Assembly: GCA_963210315.1 (NCBI GenBank)
Contig: OY723295.1
Location: 1,156,501-1,220,500 of the forward strand
Source of the DNA: Rhynchopus euleeides
Lineage: Eukaryota > Euglenozoa > Diplonemea > Diplonemida > Diplonemidae
Direction of reading: 5' to 3'
DNA length: 64,000 nt
Shown: positions 57,501 to 64,000 of the stretch, piece after piece
Position numbering within the stretch: the stretch's first letter is position 1
How the letters are laid out: each line of letters starts with the position of its first letter
The notes under the pieces: model-generated
What the model was told of the DNA's origin: nothing
Seen by the model: only the letters and a program-made list of their open reading frames with translations
Databases searched by the model: none
Made by a program: the position numbers and the translations under genes

Positions 57501-58025
57501 TGGTGATGACGGCCAATGTGTCGCTTCCCGACGGGCGTGTGAAGGTGACACACAAGATCATCAAATACGTCGCTGAGATAGGGCATCTTGTGATCGATGC
57601 GTTCCCCATCACCAGACAGGTATGCACCGGATTGGGCAGGATTGTTGATATTTTTGGTCGGATCGATAGGCCGAGATGCGTGCTGTGTTGTGTTGCCGAA
57701 CAAAGCCATGCTGCGTCAGCGGGATGTGCCGTGCGAGTGACCTTTGCCACACCCTGCCACCACGCAACCACCTCACCCCATGCAGCAAGTCGACCGGCCC
57801 ATCAACGGCCTGCGTGACCTGGTGGAGTGGCTGCTGGACATCTCGCCTCTGAACTTCCGTGGAGGTATGCCTATCACACACTCCCTCTCTCCGTGCGGGC
57901 AATTTGTCGGTTCGCTCCATTGATACCTCCCGCCGAGCTTGCAGACAGCACACCACACTTTTGTTCATCCCCATCCACCCACAGGTGCCGGGACGCCGCT
58001 GTCACGAGAGCCGTTCGAGGCGTGA
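54512..58025 (+). CDS. Protein kinase with C-terminal SH2-like domain, three exons, 1075 aa
   Basis: Exons 54512-57619, 57786-57864 and 57985-58025; donors GTATGC and phases fit. The kinase domain (about residues 20-300) is complete: GEGGFGVV loop at 28-35, VAIK Lys50, HRDIKPAN (Asp145) and DFG (Asp163), with SSD in place of APE (GTIRYMSSDAL). It looks STE/MAPKKK-like. A long middle region (300-950) is partly helical with acidic and Ser-rich linkers. Residues about 962-1062 match an SH2 fold: WLDQHAMFQLGADTRAAEV, then GYFLLRPS with the phosphotyrosine-binding Arg988, GALVMTANVS, VTHKII and NGLRDLVEWLL. The last block is split over the exon 1/2 junction. The order kinase-then-SH2 is that of Dictyostelium SHK kinases. 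The partners are unknown. Confidence 0.85.
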
Positions 58026-58839
58026 CGTCCTCTCCCGGGTCTGGGGTCTGGCGGCTAGCTTGTTCCATCCCCGCACCCGGGTGTGTTGGGGCGGGTCTGT
58101 GTGGGGCCAACAGAGACGCGCAGGGCTTTGCAGGCGATGATGCATATGCTCTCTCTTGCCTGACCTGCTTCACTGCAGCCCTTTTGGGGCGATCCAGCTG
58201 CGTCCACCACGTTTTGCGTTGGTAGACTTTGCGCGGATCAGGGCCCACTCTGTGCCGCGTTCGTATCAAGAACAGATACTCAACACTGCTTCTCGGGTTC
58301 ACGTGTGCGTGTCCAGTGGCTATCGCATCAAGGCAGGGCGTTGCTCGGTGCATGCTCTACACTATGTCACAGCAAAAATATTCGTGCCTCTGCGTCTTCT
58401 CAGTCGGGTCGTGCCGTGTGTCATTCTCATTAGGCGGTCTGTGCGTTTTACCTCGCTTCTCTCCTCGGCATCTTCCTCTCCTTCCTTCTTCTGTGTCGTG
58501 TGCCCGGCTGCGACATGCAGTATAGAGGAAACTGCCCGAAAGAACATTCCCGCCGACTTTTTTCCTCTAGTGTATTTTCATGCAAAAGAACGATGCGCTG
58601 TGGCCGCACCACTCCAACAGGGATTCAAAAGAGAGGGGGGAGGGGGGGAGGGGTGATCGAGGAAAAGGCAAAAAAGGCCTTCGAAAAGCCATCGCAAGTG
58701 GGGCCGCCTTGCCTGCCCCCTCTTCATGTGCCGAGGCTGGTTATGTTCTGTTGGCGCGAACCCAGAACCCAAGCGCCAAAAAAAAGAAGAAGAAAAATGG
58801 GTCAACCCAACCTGTGGAGAACGAAACAAAAAACACAAT
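58026..58839. other. Non-coding region downstream of the kinase
   Basis: Background ORFs only, with a G-rich patch near 58636-58653 and an A-rich patch at 58774-58798. No gene seen. Confidence 0.45.
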
Positions 58840-58847
58840 ATTTGCGG

Positions 58848-59733
58848 CAGGGCATTAGTTTGGGCTGGTTATCCGGTTATGATAACCAGGATTTGGAGAA
58901 ACCTGGTTATTTTAAAAAATAAAAAAAAGTCAAAATTCTGGCTCGGAACCGGGGTTTTTCCTTACCAAGAAACCTGCTGCGCTCGCCCCACCAAGCCATA
59001 GTACGACACGACCCGCATCTGTCATTCGGCGGCAGATGCAGGCCAAGATTGTACAGCCCCCTTCTACGCTGTCCCTCACTGACGAAACCCAGTCCACGAC
59101 GAAGGTGAGCCAGCATGCGACCCGGATTCGTGTGATCAACCCGTAACGTGCCGCAAGACTGCAACAGCCGGAATGCGGCCAACATCTGCAGCATTCTGCT
59201 GGAGCAGACAGAATCTCTGGGAAAGCTTCTGGAACCGCGTCGTGTCCTTCGCCACTGACTGGTGCAACACCACGGTGGTGGGAAACCCGGGGCGCAACTC
59301 CACGAGAAAATTGCCAAGTGCCTGTACACGCTCTGGGCGTCGTGCCGCAGCCATGCCCTCAATTCAAGCTTTGGGCGCTCGCGGAGTGCCAGGAAGCCTG
59401 TCGGCGTGTAGATGGGTTATCCTCCTGGCACCAGCGCGAATTGTGTGCTGTGTCTGACACCTCTCACAAACCCGGGGGAAGTAGAGACTATACATAACCT
59501 GGGGGTGGGGAGACAGATAATAGCACGCCGCGGTCACAACGGCGCAGGAGGCACTCGGGCGCGAAGCGCCCGAGCGAAATCGTACTCCTTTCGCTATAAT
59601 AAGAGAAACACCCTGCCCAGCAACTGCAAAAAGGCAGATCCGGGCTACTTTTTGTTGAGCGAAAAAATTTGGTGGGTCATAACCAGGGTAACCAGGTTTC
59701 AGGCTCCGTCGGGAAGGTCAAACTAATGCCCTG
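58848..59733. mobile_element. hAT-like non-autonomous element, 886 bp
   Basis: Terminal inverted repeats CAGGGCATTAGTTTG and CAAACTAATGCCCTG are perfect over 15 bp. The element is flanked by the exact 8-bp duplication ATTTGCGG (58840-58847 and 59734-59741). An 8-bp duplication with CAGGG ends is characteristic of the hAT superfamily. ATAACCAG words recur near both ends (58878-58912 and 59677-59697), as expected for subterminal transposase-binding sites. No transposase frame is present. Confidence 0.85.
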
Positions 59734-59741
59734 ATTTGCGG

Positions 59742-60904
59742 GGACAGTGAAGAAAAAAATCCTGCATTTTTCTTGAGACGTGTTTCGTGTGGTGGCAGGT
59801 GTGCGGGCGTGTCACCAACAAGGCGTCCCTCCCCCTCCCCCGCACTCTGCTCGCTCCCTCCTCCGCCACATGCAAAGGAAAAGGCCTTCGGACGGATAGT
59901 TTGCGGCGTGGGGCGGGGGATATCGGGTGGGTCAGGGCTGCCTACCTTGTTGATACCACAGCACAACCTCTCCTGCCAAAGTGTCGACGTCAAGATACCT
60001 GGAGGGACGGCAGCCGCTTTTTTTTGACATTTTTTTTTGGGGGGGCTATAAAAATGACAACACCTTCAACATCACAGACAGTGAAAGGGAGGCTATCTCT
60101 CTGGATTTCCCCCCCCCTTTGTTTCTACTTCGCTGCCCCTTATCCCCCTCACCCCCCCCCTCTGCCGTGTCCGAGACTGTCGAGACGACACACTCGCTGG
60201 TTCTGTTCTGTAGTACGGCTGAACCGTCGACTCACGACGCCAAACAAAGCCCCCTCCCGCCCTCCCTCCCCCCCCTCCCTCTACGCACCCCCCTGCACTT
60301 TGCTCGTCAAACCAACAAAGAAAGTAAACCAATTGAGTAGATGAGAATGGGAGCCCCGCTGTCCCCCACCCCCCACCCAACCCACAGGCATGTTGCATCA
60401 GCCTGTTCTGCGGAGCAGCAAAGTCAGCCGTGCCGCATCTCCATCACCCCTCTGCAGGTGCCTTGGGTCCGCAAGCGGCGGGTCGGGCAACGGGGGGGGC
60501 GACTGCACGCTCTCCCGCTACACACGTGTGAGGGGGTGGGTGGGTGCTGTGTGTGTGTGTGGGGAGAAGGGGGGGTGAGGGGGGCGGGCGGGTCGGGCGG
60601 GAACAAAGAGAAGGAGCGGAGTCGGCTCGCTCGCTCTCTCTCTCTCTCTCCCCCTCTCATCTCACCCCCCCCCCCCCCTCTCTCTAATTTTATTTCCGTT
60701 ACACAGCAATCGCGGCTGCGATCGCCCACACACACACCCCCTCCGCACATCACAACCCCGCTCCCCATTCCCCATCCCCCCGCGCTCCCCTGTGAAGGGA
60801 ACAAAAGTACCCAACCCGAGCTCTGTGCCCAGCCCTGGTGGGAGGGGGGGAGGGCGTGTTCCTGCCGCGGCGTGTAGTGACGTGCCGCAAGGCTTGCTGC
60901 TGCG
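59742..60904. other. Low-complexity region upstream of IFT122
   Basis: T, C and CT tracts (60020-60040, 60109-60118, 60636-60680), with a CA run at 60726-60738. Possible acceptors close to the next ATG are GGCGTGTAG (60869-60877) and GTGCCGCAAG (60881-60890). No gene seen. Confidence 0.45.
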
Positions 60905-63900
60905 ATGAAGACAGTCACATCATGGCAGGATCGCATTCCCGAACATACCGGGGGGAAGTTCGCCGTGCACGATGTGGCATTCCGACCGGATGGCACACAG
61001 CTCATCGCTGCGGTTGGCGTCAGGGTGTTGGTGTATGCTGCTGCTGACACATCTGCCGGAGACCCCATCCATTCCCTGAAGGGGCACAAGGACACAGTGT
61101 ACTGTGTTGGGTACAGCAAGGATGGCAAGCGGTTCGCCTCTGGCGGGGCTGACAAGATGGTGATCATCTGGACTCCCAAGGCAGAGGGGATCCTGAAGTA
61201 TCAGCACTCGGACTCTATCCAGTGCCTTTCGTACAACCCGGTGACGCAGCAGCTTGCGTCGGCAACCGCGACCGACTTTGGGCTGTGGTCGCCTGAGCAG
61301 AAGAGTGTGTCAAAACATAAGGTGACATCGAAGGTGCTTGCCTGTGCCTGGACCAACGATGGGCAGCATCTGGCGCTCGGGCATCTCAATGGTGTCATCT
61401 CGATCCGCACGAAGGCTGGGGATGAGAAGCTGAGCATGAAGCGGACAGCCCCGGTGTGGACGCTGACGTGGAACCCGTCACGCGAGGAGGCGTTTGACAT
61501 CCTGGCGGTTGGGTGCTGGGACCAGACGCTCTCCTTCTACCACCTCTCCTCGAAGCAGATCGGGAGGGACCGGCACCTGGGGTTCGACCCGTGCTGTGTG
61601 TCGTATTTCTCGAATGGGGAGTACATCCTGATCGGGGGGTCTGACAAGAAGGTGTCCCTGTGGACCAAGGAGGGGGTGCGGCTGTCGACCATCGCAGAGG
61701 TGGATGACTGGGTGTGGAGTGTGAAGCAGAGGCCGAAGCTGGGTTCCAAGGTTTCGTCGAAGCTCAACAACACGGATTACATCGCGATGGGGACGAACGA
61801 TGGGCTGATCGCAATGTACCAGCTTATCTTCTCCACCGTGCACGGCCTCTACCAGGACCAGTATGCCTACCGGGATTACATGACAGACGTCGTCATCCAG
61901 CAGCTCGTGAATGAGAAGAAGCTCAAGATCCGCTGCAAGGACTACGTCAAGAAGATCGCCATCTACAGAGACAGGCTTGCTGTGCAGCTCCCCGACAAGG
62001 TCTTCATCTACGAGCTGTGCTACGACGACGGCTACGAGATGCGGCACAAGCTGAAGGAGAGGATCCAGAAGAAGCTGGACTGCAACCTGCTGGTCGTCAC
62101 CTCGCAGCACATTGTGCTTTGCCTGGACCGGAAGCTGATACTCTACAACTTCACAGGCGTGTTCCAGCGGCAGTGGGTGCTGGAGAGCGGGATCCGCTAC
62201 ATCAAGCCTGTCGGCGGGCCTGTCGAGTGCGAGGCACTCCTTGTCGGGCTGCGCAACGGGACTGTGCTGAAGATCTTCATCGACAACACCTTCCCGATCC
62301 ACCTCGTGAAGCTGGAGAACCCTGTGCGATGCCTCGACCTGTCGGCGAGCCGCAACAAGCTCGCCGTTGTCGACGAGAACCAGCAGTGTGTCGTCTACCG
62401 CCTCGACACACGCGAGCTCCTCTTCCAGGAGGCAAATGCGAACGCCATCGCGTGGAACTCCGAGTATGAGGACATGCTGTGCTTCTCGGGGAACTCGACC
62501 CTCAACATCAAGACCGGGAACTTCCCGGTGCACCAGCAGAAGCTGCAGGGGTTTGTCGTCGGCTTCAAGGGGTCCAAGATCTTCTGCCTCCACTATGTCT
62601 CCATGCGCACCGTTGACGTGCCGCAGAGCGCCTCCCTCTACCGCTACCTGGAGAAGAAGGACTTCGTGAAGGGGTATCAAATCGCCTGCCTCGGGGTGAC
62701 GGAGAACGACTGGCGCATGCTCGCCATGCAGGCGTTGCAGGACCTCAACTTCACCATCGCACGCAAAGCCTTCATCCGCATCAGGGATGTGAGGTACATC
62801 GAGTTCCTGGATCAGATCGCGTTGGACAAACGGTGCACCGACGCAGATGACAGGGTGTTCCTCGCAGAGATCCTCGCATACCAAGGCAAATATGAGGATG
62901 CGGCAGCACTCTTCTGCAAGATCGGGCAGGAGAAGAAGGCAATCGAGATGTACGCCGACCTGAAGATGTGGACCAAGGCAAAGGACATCTGCCCCAACGA
63001 CGAGAACCTGAAGGATCTCATCCGGAGGCAGGCCCGGTGGGCCGAGGAGACGGGCTCCGCACGCGACGCGGCGGTGCTGTGGCTCGCTGCGGGGGACAGC
63101 ATCAAGGCCATCACGCTGATGGGGGAGAACGGGTGGCTGACCCGACTCATCGAGGTCTGCAGGCAGCTCAACAAGAGCGAGGTGCAGGCCATCCAGCTCT
63201 GCGGGAAATACTTCAGGAAGAACAACGCACACGCCTACGGCAGGGAGGCCTACGAGAAGATCGGGGACATGAAGAGCCTCATGCAGCTCCACGTCGAGAT
63301 GCAGAAGTGGGACGAGGCATTCAAGCTGCTCGAAACCTCCCAGGGGCTTGCCGACGCCTCCGATGTGTTCCTCCCCTACGCCGAGTGGCTGGCCCTCAAC
63401 GACAAGTTCGACGACGCGCAGGAGGCATATAAAAAGGCAAGCCGCCCCAAGGAAGCCCTGCGCATGGTGGAACAACTCGCATGCAACGGGGTGACGGAAA
63501 GGCGGTACGACGCTGCTGCGTACTACTTCTGGAAGCTCGCTTCGGAGCACCTCCGCCTGGCGATCGAAGGGGGTGCATCGCTGTCACCTGAGGAGCGTGA
63601 CCAGCGCATCACATACTTCAAGGAGTATCGGACGCGCGGCGAGATCTACTACGCATACAGTGTGCTGCATAAGTATCACGAGGTGCCCTTCTGCCTGACT
63701 GACCCACTGGGGCTCTTCCATGCCAGCCGCTGGCTTCTGATGAACATCGGTGCTGTCTGCCCCTATGGCGTGTCGCGTCTGGTGATCGTGCTTGCCCTGG
63801 CAAAGCTCAGCAAGCAGCTGGAGGCGTATAAGATAGCCCGGACTGCCTATGAGAAGCTGCAGAGGTACGTCGTGCCGAACCACCTGATTGACCAGCTGGA

Positions 63901-64000
63901 CATCGCGGCGATCCAGATCCGGTCGAAGCCCTTCACCGACAAGGAGGATGTGCTCCCCATGTGCTACCGGTGCAGCTTCACCAACCCCTTGCTGAACGAC
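60905..64000 (+). CDS. IFT122: Intraflagellar transport protein IFT122, first 1032 residues (3' end beyond window)
   Basis: One uninterrupted frame runs from the ATG at 60905 to the window edge. Residues 1-300 form the first WD40 propeller (LKGHKDTVYCVGYSKDGKRF, GGADKMVIIW). A second propeller follows to about 570 (VKKIAIYRDRLAVQLPDKVF, ELLFQEANANAIAWN, KLQGFVVGFKGSKIFCLH). The remainder is TPR-like helical repeats (YQIACLGVTENDWRMLAMQA, MQLHVEMQKWDEAFKLL). The visible end, MCYRCSFTNPLLND, is the start of the conserved C-terminal zinc-binding CxxC region; about 200 residues are missing. IFT122 is a core IFT-A subunit for retrograde transport in cilia and flagella. Collinearity with animal IFT122 is nearly gap-free, so the start is well supported. 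This shows the organism builds a flagellum. Confidence 0.97.
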   Translation, partial: MKTVTSWQDRIPEHTGGKFAVHDVAFRPDGTQLIAAVGVRVLVYAAADTSAGDPIHSLKGHKDTVYCVGYSKDGKRFASGGADKMVIIWTPKAEGILKYQHSDSIQCLSYNPVTQQLASATATDFGLWSPEQKSVSKHKVTSKVLACAWTNDGQHLALGHLNGVISIRTKAGDEKLSMKRTAPVWTLTWNPSREEAFDILAVGCWDQTLSFYHLSSKQIGRDRHLGFDPCCVSYFSNGEYILIGGSDKKVSLWTKEGVRLSTIAEVDDWVWSVKQRPKLGSKVSSKLNNTDYIAMGTNDGLIAMYQLIFSTVHGLYQDQYAYRDYMTDVVIQQLVNEKKLKIRCKDYVKKIAIYRDRLAVQLPDKVFIYELCYDDGYEMRHKLKERIQKKLDCNLLVVTSQHIVLCLDRKLILYNFTGVFQRQWVLESGIRYIKPVGGPVECEALLVGLRNGTVLKIFIDNTFPIHLVKLENPVRCLDLSASRNKLAVVDENQQCVVYRLDTRELLFQEANANAIAWNSEYEDMLCFSGNSTLNIKTGNFPVHQQKLQGFVVGFKGSKIFCLHYVSMRTVDVPQSASLYRYLEKKDFVKGYQIACLGVTENDWRMLAMQALQDLNFTIARKAFIRIRDVRYIEFLDQIALDKRCTDADDRVFLAEILAYQGKYEDAAALFCKIGQEKKAIEMYADLKMWTKAKDICPNDENLKDLIRRQARWAEETGSARDAAVLWLAAGDSIKAITLMGENGWLTRLIEVCRQLNKSEVQAIQLCGKYFRKNNAHAYGREAYEKIGDMKSLMQLHVEMQKWDEAFKLLETSQGLADASDVFLPYAEWLALNDKFDDAQEAYKKASRPKEALRMVEQLACNGVTERRYDAAAYYFWKLASEHLRLAIEGGASLSPEERDQRITYFKEYRTRGEIYYAYSVLHKYHEVPFCLTDPLGLFHASRWLLMNIGAVCPYGVSRLVIVLALAKLSKQLEAYKIARTAYEKLQRYVVPNHLIDQLDIAAIQIRSKPFTDKEDVLPMCYRCSFTNPLLND

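Noticed and set aside
61478..63550. 690-codon antisense ORF opposite IFT122
   Set aside because: It lies entirely within a near gap-free IFT122 coding sequence on the + strand and reads as Leu/Val/His-rich shadow sequence.

Overview
The window is nuclear DNA from a GC-rich protist, most likely a euglenozoan and within that group probably a diplonemid. This rests on four things. First, the intact alpha-tubulin (33139-34494) ends in an ...EGEEDVEEY tail that, from memory, resembles kinetoplastid tubulins. Second, every confidently called gene lies on the + strand, as in euglenozoan directional clusters. Third, most starts sit just downstream of a pyrimidine tract plus AG with a short leader, which suits trans-splicing. 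Fourth, coding regions are cut by ordinary GT-AG introns whose donors are almost always GTATG, which argues against a typical kinetoplastid. The lineage is inferred; no rRNA or spliced-leader gene was seen.

Layout. 1-721 is the 5' part of an unrecognised minus-strand gene. 722-12280 is accessory DNA: a near-perfect 650-bp palindrome with nested insertions, a 41-bp satellite that inverts at its centre, a pair of 360-bp direct repeats, and a TA-flanked transposon carrying a zinc-knuckle ORF. 12281-16192 is a six-exon La-related RNA-binding protein. 16193-23118 is again repeat-rich, including a TIR element at 19431-20368 and a KpnI-array element at 20632-22752. A denser gene block follows: an ART-fold-like protein (23119-25392), a multi-IQ protein (26046-30173), a membrane SGNH/PC-esterase (30961-32832), alpha-tubulin (33139-34494), a 55-residue basic protein (35465-35632), the protein farnesyltransferase beta subunit (36519-38540), a nine-exon large solenoid protein resembling Nup188/Nup205 (39173-49688), a secreted tyrosinase (about 51243-52555), a protein kinase with a C-terminal SH2-like domain (54512-58025), and the first 1,032 codons of IFT122 (60905 to window end).

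The genes do not form a pathway. Tubulin, IFT122 and perhaps the IQ protein point to a flagellated cell; the others are housekeeping, membrane or signalling genes placed together by directional clustering. Two introns (in the La-related and solenoid genes) each contain a 1.1-2.9 kb insertion that sits at a poly-C/TA site and has inverted ends.

The most notable biological observation is the kinase fused to an SH2-like domain, an arrangement known from Dictyostelium SHK kinases and animals but not, to my knowledge, described in Euglenozoa. Others are the recursive palindrome, the tyrosinase with an in-frame coding-like tail after its TGA, and the ART-like protein that seems to lack the catalytic arginine. 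All exon boundaries, motif calls and repeat ends were read by eye; no search or structure prediction was run.
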